From assembly GCA_012064415.1 (NCBI GenBank), contig SSNU01000031.1, positions 1 through 64,000 of the forward strand: 64,000 nucleotides of DNA. The letters are read 5' to 3'. Both the position numbers and the translations under genes were made by a program. Under the pieces are notes generated by a model, which searched no databases, was not told where the DNA came from, and saw only the letters and a program-made list of their open reading frames with translations. This stretch comes from Gyrodactylus bullatarudis. Its lineage: Eukaryota; Platyhelminthes; Monogenea; Gyrodactylidea; Gyrodactylidae. Numbering within the stretch: the stretch's first letter is position 1; each line of letters begins with the position of its first letter. Positions 11,626-21,462 of this stretch are shown one piece after another.

Positions 11626-12318
11626 GATCAAATCCCAAAGCTGAAAAAGAAAGGGGTTATTTACCACTTCAAATGCTCATGTGGATCTTCATATGTTGGA
11701 CAAACGACCCGATCACTTGGAGAGAGAGTAAGAGAACACCTCAGGCCAAAACATAACAGTGCAGTTCAACACCATCTAGAGGCAACAGGTCACTCCGCAG
11801 ATGCGTCGAACTTCAAAATCTTATACCAGGTCAATCCAACAGAATCGAGCAAGACCAGACAAGCAAATTTGGGCTGCGCTGAGAGCCATTTCATCACCAA
11901 GCTCAAACCAAACCTATGTGTCCACAAGGAACTTGCAAATAAATTAGGATTCAAAGGTCGTGATGTCCACATCAAGAGCAAGCAGATTGCCAAGATCGGA
12001 AGAATTCTAAGTCTAGATGTTGGAACTCCTACTCAGTGCTCTACACAAATTGAGACAGAAAAAGAAACTGAAATTAATGAGACGTTAGCTAAAGCTGATA
12101 ATCTTCTCTCTCAAATCCAGTGTACAGCCCCAGCAACTATTACAGAATTGGCAAAATGTGAAACCAGTGAGAAGTCAACAATAGTTGATAATCAAATTAC
12201 CAGTCAACCTGTAATTAGTGATAAAAGAGAAAGGAAAAACTGCTCAACAACCAAAAGAAAACGAAAAAGGTACAGTGGGCAGTTACAAATTGACAACTTT
12301 CTCAAAAGGCAAAAGTAA
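11626..12318 (+). CDS. Penelope-like element GIY-YIG endonuclease domain (3' part of PLE ORF)
   Basis: This is an open 231-codon frame without an obvious start, representing the C-terminal part of a PLE protein whose reverse transcriptase is missing. In PLEs the GIY-YIG domain nicks target DNA for retrotransposition. The sequence shows VIYHFKCSCGSSYVGQTTRS (the two conserved Tyr motifs and the catalytic Arg), then CAESHFITKLKPN with the likely catalytic Glu and the trailing Asn. GFKGRDVHIKSKQIAKIGRI follows. The tail is polar, then strongly basic (KRKRKR), and ends SGQLQIDNFLKRQK. A stop at 11623-11625 bounds the frame upstream. A hammerhead lies about 125 bp downstream (12443-12487). This is the best-preserved PLE tail in the window, but it is a 5'-truncated insertion. 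Confidence 0.85.
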   Translation, partial: DQIPKLKKKGVIYHFKCSCGSSYVGQTTRSLGERVREHLRPKHNSAVQHHLEATGHSADASNFKILYQVNPTESSKTRQANLGCAESHFITKLKPNLCVHKELANKLGFKGRDVHIKSKQIAKIGRILSLDVGTPTQCSTQIETEKETEINETLAKADNLLSQIQCTAPATITELAKCETSEKSTIVDNQITSQPVISDKRERKNCSTTKRKRKRYSGQLQIDNFLKRQK

Positions 12319-12442
12319 TTAGCAGATCAAGAGATGAATTTCACAGCAAGCTCTCCACCCTTCTGAAAGAAGTTGCGAAGCCAAAATGAACCAATGGAAG
12401 GTCCCAAATAGAGCATTGTAATAGTATTTATATGTTAACCGG

Positions 12443-12487
12443 GGTAGAGTCTGAAGAGACCCGGTGAAATACAACGTTTATCACTCA
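12443..12487 (+). ncRNA. Hammerhead ribozyme motif (PLE 3' terminal repeat)
   Basis: This is one of the two most complete copies. The core CTGAAGA (12451-12457), the short stem II segment GACCCGGT, GAAA (12466-12469) and the cleavage triplet ATC (C at 12482) are present. Stem I is GAGT with ACTC. Stem III is AUA/UAU closing a loop with the self-complementary AACGTT. ACCGGG upstream (12438-12443) is exactly complementary to CCCGGT (12460-12465). Hammerheads in the terminal repeats of Penelope-like elements are established (Cervera and De la Pena). The fold here is my reading of the sequence. Confidence 0.78.
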
Positions 12488-12857
12488 AATTTACGCTTGT
12501 TGTTCTCTAACCTTCCACATGAGTTTAGAATCTAACAATAATATACATTTAAATTTTTGCTTGATTCTGATTTCTCTTCCCTTTCAAAAATAATTTGAAA
12601 TTAAAAAAAACTAAAATAACCCTTTTTGATACTACTATTAAGGATGTATCTTATATTTTCGATAACCCATTATATAATTTATTCTCAAACTTTATACAGA
12701 CTTTATACTATTTTCATCTTCTCTTTGTTGTTGGTCAATATTCTGAATAAATCATTTGAATTCCTCTATTTCATGTAATTCAGCCAGAAGACTAATTTTA
12801 TCCTTAGTTTATGGTCGTATTAATTACTCGATTGGAAATAGAATCTAAACTCAGTTC

Positions 12858-13299
12858 TTGAACCTGATTTTAAAATCTCGTCTAACAAACATTATCACAA
12901 AACTCAAACCGAATTTGTGTGTTCAGAAGGAATTAGCAAGAAAGTTAAGATTCAAAGGTCGCGATGTCCATATCAAGAGCAAAAATCGGAAGAATGCTCA
13001 ACCGAGATTTTGGCATCCCCACCAATTCTTCTACACAGATCAAAACTGGTAATGAAATTGAAATCAATGAATTACAGCTAATAATCACCTATCTGTAGTT
13101 CAATCTACACCCCCGCAACTATTACAGAGTTATCAAAATGTGAAACTAATGAGAAGTCTACAATAGTTGATAATCAAATCATCAGCCAACCTATAATTAG
13201 TGAAAAGGGAGAAAAGAAAAATTGCTCAACAACAAAACGAAAACGGGAGAGACACAGTAGGCAGTTACAGATTGGTTTTCTAAAAAAACAAAAGTAATC
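12858..13299 (+). pseudogene. PLE endonuclease tail, second copy, decayed
   Basis: The frame at 12858 reads NIITKLKPNLCVQKELARKL and FKGRDVHIKSK, matching the PLE at 11869-11990, and then shifts frame. From about 13090 another frame gives PATITEL, STIVDNQI, the basic KRKRER run and a shortened RQLQIGFLKKQK ending at about 13296. The GIY-YIG motifs are absent. The hammerhead at 13421-13465 follows. Two copies in the same orientation, separated by about 1 kb, suggest partial tandem insertion or duplication. Confidence 0.72.
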
Positions 13300-13420
13300 A
13301 AAAGGCCCAGAGCAATGTCTCCAACCTTCCCCATCCCCCCATTGCACTAGATTTAATATGGAAATGAACCAATGGAAGCTCCCCAATTTATTATTATAAT
13401 CAGTATTTGTATGTTAACCG

Positions 13421-13465
13421 GGGTAGAGTCTGAACAGATCCGGCGAAATATAATGTTTATCACGC
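13421..13465 (+). ncRNA. Hammerhead-like motif with mutated core
   Basis: It aligns with the copies at 5881, 12443 and 58767, but the core reads CTGAACA (13430-13436): the essential G8 position is C. Stem I is GAGT against ACGC, also broken. This copy is predicted to be inactive. Confidence 0.65.
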
Positions 13466-13910
13466 AAATATACGCTTGTTGTTCTCTAAATCTTCTAGAT
13501 GAGTTTAGAACCAAACTCAAATATTTTTGGTGAAGTTCGAAAATATTATCGTTCAAATTATATTATGAGAATTTTATGTATCAACATCTTCTCAAATATT
13601 TTGATTCCAATTTCATTTTAGCCTCGTGTAAGTATTATATGCTAAAAATGAGATTGTGTTAGTATTTTAAAGTGTCGAAAAACTAAAAATTAATTTTCTC
13701 AGCGTTACTACAATATTCTACCTATATTAAGACTCCTTATTATTTGATCCATAAAAAATATAATTTCACATTTTTTTTAATTTCCAGCTTATCGTAAGTT
13801 CTCACCTAATTATCGGTTGTGGCATTGAACGCAAGAAATCGCTCATCCATTCGTGTAAACTATTATAAATATTGGTTAATATGAGTTGCCTTATTTCCTC
13901 GAAAATATTC

Positions 13911-14375
13911 TTAGGTTGCTGACTGAAAGTCATGCTGAGAAAAAACGAAATTTTTGGTGAATAAAGCTTTATTTTCGTTGGTCCTCTTCGGACCAAACAC
14001 CGACTTGTTATGTTTATATATATGAAAATTTTAGGGAAAATTATAAAATCTGGCCAATAGCATTCATTCAACCGTTCATGACCCCAAGCAACAAAAAAGA
14101 AGAGGGAAACAGAGAAAAGCGTCACCACCCGGCACTCGGACATTAGATGAATTCTTCACAGTCCCGAGAGCTTAGACACTCCTATACTCATATTGGTCAT
14201 GAACGGTTGAATGAATGCTATTGGCCAGATTTTATAATGTTCCCTAAAATTTTCATATATATAAATATAACAAGTCGGTTTTTGGTCCGAAGAGGACCGA
14301 CGAAAATAAAGCTTTATTCACCAAAAATTTCGTTTTTTCTTATCTCCAGCATGACTTTCAGTCAGCAACCTCAGA
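13911..14375. repeat. Head-to-head pair of PLE terminal repeats, each with a hammerhead-like motif
   Basis: The arms at about 13911-14080 and 14194-14375 are near-perfect inverse copies around a 110-bp spacer. The right arm on the plus strand holds TTTTTGGT (14279-14286), CCGAAGA, GGACCGAC, GAAA (14302-14305), the perfect palindrome AATAAAGCTTTATT, C (14319) and ACCAAAAA (14320-14327). Stem I is thus 8 bp and perfect. The left arm has the same order on the minus strand (14003-13951). Both have CCGA where CTGA is expected, so U4 of the core is changed. Confidence 0.72.
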
Positions 14376-14462
14376 GTATTAGAAATATGTTGCATTACGT
14401 TTTGGTAATAATTAGCTTAGATTTTAATGCAAGTTAAAGCTCTGAAAATTGACATCATCTAT

Positions 14463-15714
14463 TAGGTTGTGCGATAAGAAATGAGAATCCTACTTTATCG
14501 AAATTTTTCTCCATCGAAACTTTTGTAAATTCAAACAAATTTGGTATCATTAGATAGCTTATTTGTTAGCTCTTTTTGTTTATGTATATTTATTATTTCA
14601 AAATTTAAAAATAATGGATATTATTGATAAATTTGATAAGAAAGATTTTCGTAAAATTATCGCATATGAGTTTTTCTTGGGAACCGGCCCCTCAGAGACC
14701 TTCCAAAAGTTCAAATCTGTTTTTGGCGATAAAATTAAACGTTCCACAGTATTCCGGTGGCACTCAGCCTTCAAAGATGGAAAAATGAATTTTGATGATG
14801 AAGAGAGATCAGGTCGACCTTCCGAGATCAACCACGATGAAATCATTGCAGCTATCCGAACAAACTGCCATTCATCTTCAAGAGTGATTTCAGCCGAGTT
14901 GAATGTGTCTCATAACTCAGTTTGTCGTGTTCTGCGTGAAGAGAATTTTGTGAATTCTTTTGATGAGTTTGTTCCTCACGAATTGAATGAGTCACAAAAG
15001 AAACGGAGAGTTGATGCTGTCAAGAGACTGCTTCACAGAATTCAGTACGATAACTTCTTAAAGAACATTGTTACTACTGATGAAAAATGGATTTACCTCA
15101 GTGATCAGAGCCGTAAAAGATCATGGAAGAAAGTGGGAGAGCACATCACACAGCCCATCAAAAATCGTTTTGCCAAAAAGGTCATGTTAACGGTATTTTG
15201 GACCATGAAAGGCATTGTTCATTACGAGCTGTTAGATTATGGCAAAACAGTTAATGCTGAGAGATATTTGTCATATTTGAAAGAGATGGTGATCAAACTT
15301 CGCCAAAATTACCCAAGATTTGGTAGAGTCACTTTTCTCCAGGACAACGCAAGACCTCATCTAGGTAAAGAGGTAAAAAAAATTTTTGAAGAGGAAAACT
15401 TTGATGTTTTGGATCATCCATCTTATAGCCCTGATCTTGCTCCATCTGATTATCACCATTTCAGATCTCTTGAACACTTTCTTAAAGGCAAAACATTCAA
15501 AACAAAAGGGGAGGTAAAAAATGGACTTGATGGCTTTTTCAGCTCAAAATCTGAAGAATTTTTCGCTGATGGTATCAGACAACTTCCAATTCGTTGGGAG
15601 AAATGTGTTAATTCGTCAGGGAAATTATTTTCATTGATATCCTATATATATTTAAAAAGATTTTTCAATATATGTATTTTTTATATTTAGTCCCATTACT
15701 CATCGCACAACCTA
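14463..15714 (+). mobile_element. mariner-type DNA transposon, apparently full length
   Basis: Terminal inverted repeats begin TAGGTTGTGCGATAAG at the left end and read the inverse of TAGGTTGTGCGATGAG at the right end. Each is flanked by the TA target dinucleotide typical of the Tc1/mariner superfamily. The element is about 1.25 kb and contains one open transposase gene (14614-15690). Length, ends and an open frame indicate a comparatively young copy. Confidence 0.93.
14614..15690 (+). CDS. mariner transposase
   Basis: This 358-residue transposase cuts and pastes the element. The N-terminal half contains two helix-turn-helix regions, including the STVFRWHSAF and GRPSE linker signatures. The catalytic acidic triad is present: TDEKW, QDNARPH and SPDLAPSDYHHF, with 34 residues between the second and third Asp (DD34D, mariner). 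The start chosen is the ATG giving MDIIDKFDKKDFR. An upstream in-frame stretch from 14563 lacks an ATG near a typical position. The C-terminus after WEKC runs about 25 residues longer than usual into the right end, with a hydrophobic tail, suggesting the normal stop was lost. There is no internal stop, so activity is possible but untested. Confidence 0.93.
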   Translation: MDIIDKFDKKDFRKIIAYEFFLGTGPSETFQKFKSVFGDKIKRSTVFRWHSAFKDGKMNFDDEERSGRPSEINHDEIIAAIRTNCHSSSRVISAELNVSHNSVCRVLREENFVNSFDEFVPHELNESQKKRRVDAVKRLLHRIQYDNFLKNIVTTDEKWIYLSDQSRKRSWKKVGEHITQPIKNRFAKKVMLTVFWTMKGIVHYELLDYGKTVNAERYLSYLKEMVIKLRQNYPRFGRVTFLQDNARPHLGKEVKKIFEEENFDVLDHPSYSPDLAPSDYHHFRSLEHFLKGKTFKTKGEVKNGLDGFFSSKSEEFFADGIRQLPIRWEKCVNSSGKLFSLISYIYLKRFFNICIFYI

Positions 15715-17049
15715 ATAATTAGAGTTATTGAAAAATTATCAAGTTTTGAAGGCTCATTAGATATTGTGGATAATTTAGACTTTTATAGATAGTATCCTAT
15801 AGAATAGAAATATATATATATATATTGTAGTCAGTATATTGTAGAAAAGACAATCACCGTCGTAATTTTCGGAAAACCAATTTTAATATGAGCTCTTTTT
15901 ATATTATAAATACTTTTAGGATCTTTTCTGATCAAAATCATATATTTTAGGTCAGAAATTTATTGTTTTAAAATCTTAAAGTTAAAAGCAGATGTAAATC
16001 AGATTTTTTCATTAATACTTTTTTTTTCTAAGAGATAAGTAAGTAATAAAATCAAAGTACAAACTATTAACTATTTCATTGGTAAAATATTTAACTCAGA
16101 AAGAAAATTTCCCTCAGTTATGAACATAGAGGTTTTTAAACATAGTTGTTTCAATTTCGAATACTTATCCCTTGGTGAGTTAAATCAAAGGTCTAGAGAT
16201 AGAAATTCTAAGTTATGGAAACAGAAATGCTTGCTAACATGACCCTTCGAAGTGGCCAATGACTTATCCATAGCAACAAAAATTTTTTGGCTCCATACAA
16301 GCATCGTTTTTACTATTTCTTATTTCATAAGTACTCTACAGGTATCAGAATAACATGCGATTATGCACTATCTTTGATAACTTGGATATACATCCTAAAT
16401 CAGCGAAGAGAAAGTACTCTGGATAATCTAATAATCATGTTCAAGCATGATATTTTACTTTAATATGAATGCTTGAGGGTTTCTGCTAATATTTTTGAGG
16501 CAAGACTTTTGCAAGATTTTTACTCATGAAAAAATATAGTTGTCTTTTGTTTATAATACAGGTAAAAGCTCTGTAAAGTGACGAGAGTTGTGTGAATGTT
16601 CAAGTATACGTTACTTATATACCATTTCTACCCCAAATCTCATGAATAATATACCAATAGAAATTGAGTATTTGTCGGCGAATCAGAATCGAGCAACATT
16701 CCCCCTACAATTTTCCCAAGGTCCCAAATATATTTTGCTACCAGAATCTCAAATTTTTCAATAGGTTGATGAAATTTTGTAGATGTTCTCAATCTTTTAT
16801 TTTGATTAATTTCCACTTCGAAAAAGAGCTAAAGCAGCAGTCAGTCAGACTTAAATTTAGTACCATTATATTCAGCATGAAATTTAGAGTAAACTTGGAA
16901 ATTTTCAAGCTTCTATTCTAAAATATATGGCTAAAATTCGATTTTGAAATCAGTCTCAGATTTTGAATGATTTTAGATTAAAAATCAAAAAGAGTCATTT
17001 TTCGTTTTCCCTATCCCATACCCCTCCCCATGATTAGTCATGGGGTTGA
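15715..17049. other. No gene recognised
   Basis: A short (TA)n run lies at about 15811-15826. The remaining sequence is AT-rich, and the frame at 16664-16921 resembles nothing I know. Confidence 0.45.
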
Positions 17050-17717
17050 CCATTTGTACATTGTACATACATAGGTGTGAATACAAACATGTCAATCAAA
17101 GCTGTCACACTGTTCTCTTCCTTTTACATAGAATAGGGGTTTCTACTCACACATACGCACCACTATCACAATGAACATAGAGTGGGTCACACACACACAC
17201 ACTTTCTATAGAATGTAATGTAAAATCCTACCAAGCCATATTTGGATATGAAAAAGAATGAGTATTTTTATAAAAATAATCTTTTATTCGAAATCATAAA
17301 CGGTTGAATTTAAAACAGGGTTATCTTTTAAAAAAATCAAGATTTTTCACAATTTCCAATGAACCTTGAAGTTTTCACATGGCCAAATGGTTTCCCAATA
17401 ATCCCAAGTAGGAGACCAGTTTCTTCCCAGCCAGTTTTTTATAGTTTTAGTTGTAACATTATACTGTCTGGCCATAAAACTAGCACCCTCTTTCATTTCT
17501 TTCATTTCGTGAAGGATTCATATCAAAATATCGCTTGGTAGGATTTTACATTACATTCTATAGAAAGTGTGTGTGTGTGTGACCCACTCTATGTTCATTG
17601 TGATAGTGGTGCGTATGTGTGAGTAGAAACCCCTATTCTATGTAAAAGGAAGAGAACAGTGTGACAGCTTTGATTGACATGTTTGTATTCACACCTATGT
17701 ATGTATAATGTACAAAA
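17050..17717. mobile_element. Foldback element with about 185-bp inverted repeats and a transposase-like HTH fragment
   Basis: The left arm (about 17052-17236) and right arm (about 17532-17717) are nearly identical inverse copies. Each includes an (AC)n/(GT)n tract and ends near TTTGTACATT. The roughly 295-bp interior, read on the minus strand (about 17530-17355), gives GASFMARQYNVTTKTIKNWL, a helix-turn-helix-like segment of the kind found at transposase N-termini, ending at a stop. I infer a non-autonomous derivative of a larger DNA transposon that kept part of its transposase gene. Confidence 0.75.
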
Positions 17718-19150
17718 AAATTTAAGCTCTTACCTCATAATATTTATATCGCAGTTTACGGTCCGGAAGTAAGTTTACACATTAAGATGAATTAAATGCA
17801 AAAATAGTAGTTCCAATTGTAATTTCAATCTCGGCTTGGAAGATACAAACTAGTTTTTTCTTCCATTCCTCGTCAGAAACTATAATTTTCCACAAATGAT
17901 GTAATTCACTTTTGGACTAAGTTTCTTAAGCATTAACATTGAGATAAGTTTAAAAATCTTTTTCTGTATCAATAAAAGGTAATCTGAATGTTCATCAAGA
18001 TTCCGATAACATAAGTAAGCTTTTTGTTTTTCTGAGAAAATTGAATTATATTTTTCTTTATAATTATGAAAATTTTTTTAGATTATATAGAGAAAATTCT
18101 AGGTTTTATATTCTACCGTACAAACCGTTAATCAGTAAATCTCTAGATTAACTATTACAAAGCCGGATTCAATACAAAGTTAGTATAAATATTCAGTGTT
18201 TCTGCTAACTTTGTACAAATATATATGTGTATTATATGGTGTATAAAACTTTTACAATTCAAAGTACAGTTGTGCCCCAGTTTTGGTTTATAAGAAATCG
18301 CACACTACATTTAGATACACTAGAAATATTTTTACTGTAATAGGTAAAAGTTAAATTATTATTATAATTATAGTTTATAATTATGGTTTTCAATTTAGTT
18401 TCAAACATTCTCTATCTTAGCTTCATTAATTAGTTACATCTTCATGTCTAATTAAAAGTCAATGACGAATTTTATCAAAATTCGTTCCAGTATAGTTGAC
18501 TGGAATGAATTAAGTTAATAATTACTCACTCAAGATGGGGAATGGTAAATAGACATCGTTATACTCAATACTGTATAAAGCTTCTTTTTGTTATAATTAG
18601 TAGAATTGATTAAATTTTATTTTAATTTTAGATCGGAATATTTTGCACAACAAAAGTGCTTTTCTAAATAAAAATTTTTTTTATGATACCTCCAAAATTT
18701 GTTCTTCTATCATAATATTTTGAAAAATAAACTATAAATCGAACTATCTTGAATAAATTATATAGAGTTGAATACAGGATTTTTCAAAATATTCGTTCTC
18801 AGATTTGATGATGTCTGCATTTATGAACAATGATTTTATTGATCAATACAACGTGCGATTTCTTCTTATATCCATGTATCATTATTCAATGCTGCGTGCG
18901 ATAGCACTACTATTTGCAAAATTTTGAAACTAGCATGGTTAAATGCCATTCATTTCTATCTATGTGTTTCTACGAGTTTTGCGAGATAACTATTGATCCT
19001 ACAAGTACATAGTAGGGTATGGCTTATTTTTTATTTAGGCATATCTTGAAAATGTTGCTCTGCTATGCAATTCCTATTTGCAAATCCTGAATTTTTCAAA
19101 TCACCGCTCAATTTTCAATTCATTTTTACTACATAACCACTTGAAACCTG
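17718..19150. other. No gene recognised
   Basis: The sequence is AT-rich, with no long frame on either strand and no repeat shared with the rest of the window that I could see. Confidence 0.45.
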
Positions 19151-19189
19151 GACATTGAACGAGTTTCCACTTTTAGCGACCTCGTCATG

Positions 19190-20560
19190 GAGGTAAGCAT
19201 CATGTAAAATTCATTTTTCTATGATTCCTGTGTGTGATTATGAGAAAGACGAGCATTACCATAGCTTATTTGACCGTGAAGCTGCTAGAAAGCTTACTGA
19301 CGAAGACTCTGTAACTCTGCAAAACTTCGTGAAAAGTTCGAAGCAATGTTGAAAAGGGACCTGACGCTGTCAACAGATTTTTCGCACGTCCTTCTAATCG
19401 TCACTAGGGTTACGTCCGTCGATATACACTGAAAATGGGACGCCTAATGCGACCGCTGCAACATGGTCTTATATCGTCGCTGTCTGTCGCGTACAATTCA
19501 AGGCCGCAAGGCTCTCGAGCAAATATTTATCCCAACACTTCAATAAATCAAATCATCATCATGAGTTAGATTTTGCTCAGATTAGAACATCTAACAAAAA
19601 TATCAAGATGATGCTTGAGACTGGTTCATACCAATCAGCATGTTAGGTATCGATGTGAAGAACATCTTAACCGGAGTCTATGCGACAAAGACGACATCAT
19701 AATCATTATTAGTTGGCCAAACTTAAAGACGTACTAGCTAGGTAAAGTGATCAACGAAGCGAAAAGCCAAGGTTGAAGTACGGCTAATCCCGAAAAAATA
19801 AAAAGATTCAAGTCGCTCATCCAACCCACCGACAAGGCGCAATAACTAAGCTATTTGTCCGTCTTCCACGAATAAGATATTTTCTATGAGTACATTCTAC
19901 GAGCGCACCAAAGCCAAAGCCATAATCAACCAGAAAACAGTTTAGCCGTTGGAAGCTTCTTCTGTCAGAATAAAAGTTCTCGGTTCAATTCGTGAAAGGT
20001 ACCAAAAACGTTTTTCCAGATCTCTTTCCACAGTAAATAACGTTGCAGCTGTCAGGTACTCTTCAGCGTTAGCCGTAGTGAAGCCTCCCCGGTAGCAGAT
20101 TTTATTCTTTCCGAAGATGTCCTAGATTTTTTCACTGAGATACCCAAACGAACCCCAGATAATCTGCTTCCCTACTCATCTACCTAAGAAGAACTCAGCA
20201 TAAAGAATTATCTGATTCTGAGGAGAACCAAAATTGTAGTTGCATGTCGAATGCGTAAATTCGCCCTTGAAAATATGCATAAATGTCACCCCGTGGTCAT
20301 AGACACATACTCTGGAACGGCAGTAAAAAGTTTTATACAAGCCATATGTCAATTTCAAGGCGTCCCTAAACAGTGTGTTGTCTAAACAAAATCAAGTGGA
20401 CTTTCACGCCCTCAGATCATCATGAATCAAAAAGAAGAACCGAAGGTCTAAAGAAAACCTGGCTGTCGTCGATGTAGTGATTCATCAAAGTCTGGTAACC
20501 AAAATCATCAAAAATATTCTAATTTGAGAAAGAGCAAATTAGAAAATTATAATTATAAAC
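19190..20560 (+). pseudogene. Decayed gypsy-type retrotransposon pol
   Basis: The composition is less AT-rich than the flanks. Pieces of pol can be read across stops and frameshifts. Around 19805-19860 a segment resembles the region after the polymerase palm (FKSLIQPTDKAQ). Around 20230-20375 the integrase core is recognisable (PVVIDTYSGTAVKSF, then FQGVPKQCV). Around 20390-20450 TFTPSDHHES corresponds to the region near the catalytic Glu. It is of a different family from the intact element at 21463-25522 and far older. I could not define its LTRs. Confidence 0.6.
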
Positions 20561-20645
20561 AAAATGTACAATTTAAAAATATATCTTTTTGTTCAAAGCC
20601 TCTGCATAAGAGAGGCATTATTGTCTTTTCAATTTAAAAAACCAC

Positions 20646-20969
20646 GTGACTATGTCTGATATTCAAAAATCTCTTTCAGGTTCCACTGATGGTGCTTCCG
20701 TAGACCTTGACGAGTTCCCAAATCCCATAGTAAACGAAACTGCCTATTTATTGCACTCTGTTACGAATGATATGAATGAAGCCTTCGACCGTTATGCCGC
20801 CATGATGACTGACATGAAATCGATGTTTGATAACAAAATCGCCGCCGCACTCGCTGGAGCCCCAGCATCAAGAGATCAATCTCAACATCGAAATGGTTTC
20901 CCCTCCTGCTACTCCTCAGATTCAAGCAGAGGCGAACCTACCAGCAGCTTCACCGGACGAGTAGCATGA
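20646..20969 (+). CDS. Unrecognised 107-codon frame, possibly retroelement gag-like
   Basis: The frame starts MTMSDIQKSLSG and is hydrophilic, with a Met-rich middle (YAAMMTDMKSMFDNK) and an Ala-rich stretch. Its base composition is like the neighbouring decayed gypsy sequence and unlike the AT-rich surroundings. It therefore probably comes from a retroelement gag region. No zinc knuckle or other diagnostic motif is visible, and the frame stops at 20967-20969 without continuation. It could also be an unrelated gene fragment. Confidence 0.35.
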   Translation: MTMSDIQKSLSGSTDGASVDLDEFPNPIVNETAYLLHSVTNDMNEAFDRYAAMMTDMKSMFDNKIAAALAGAPASRDQSQHRNGFPSCYSSDSSRGEPTSSFTGRVA

Positions 20970-21129
20970 AGGCATAACGGTTCAAAATCTAACACCGAGA
21001 CGTAGCAAGAGGTGAATAGTGCCCAACTCGAGGGGAAACGGTTCGATATAATGTCGAGTCTCGTATGATACTTTAACAATAGTTCCTATATATAAAAATA
21101 GATTTTTTATATTTTGTACACCTTTAAAA

Positions 21130-21245
21130 TGGGAAATTACACAGTTTCATTTTTTCGTTTATTTCAGTTATAGTATAATAAACCGATGTTTTTACACTCA
21201 CAGTATCATTATTATTTTATATTCTAACTAAGTATCATTTTTGTC
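21130..21245. repeat. Partial copy of the foldback family at 26706-27446
   Basis: The segment contains TTTTTTCGTTTATTTCA, then AGTATAATA, ACCGATGT and CAGTATCATTAT. The same strings occur in the same order in the left arm at 26735-26800. It has only one arm. Confidence 0.65.
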
Positions 21246-21462
21246 TATCTAAACTCAATATTTTCTACAATATTAACATAACTTAAGAATCAAAATAATA
21301 ATGCATGTAATCACTATATCTACTACTATTTATTTTGGGGCTATTTGTTTACTTTAGAAAATATACTACAGTTAATTACACACATGATGGCTCACTGGAT
21401 GAATATATTTCCTACACAAATTATATTTATACCTCTCCTGCTCCTCTTCAGGTGATCAATAA

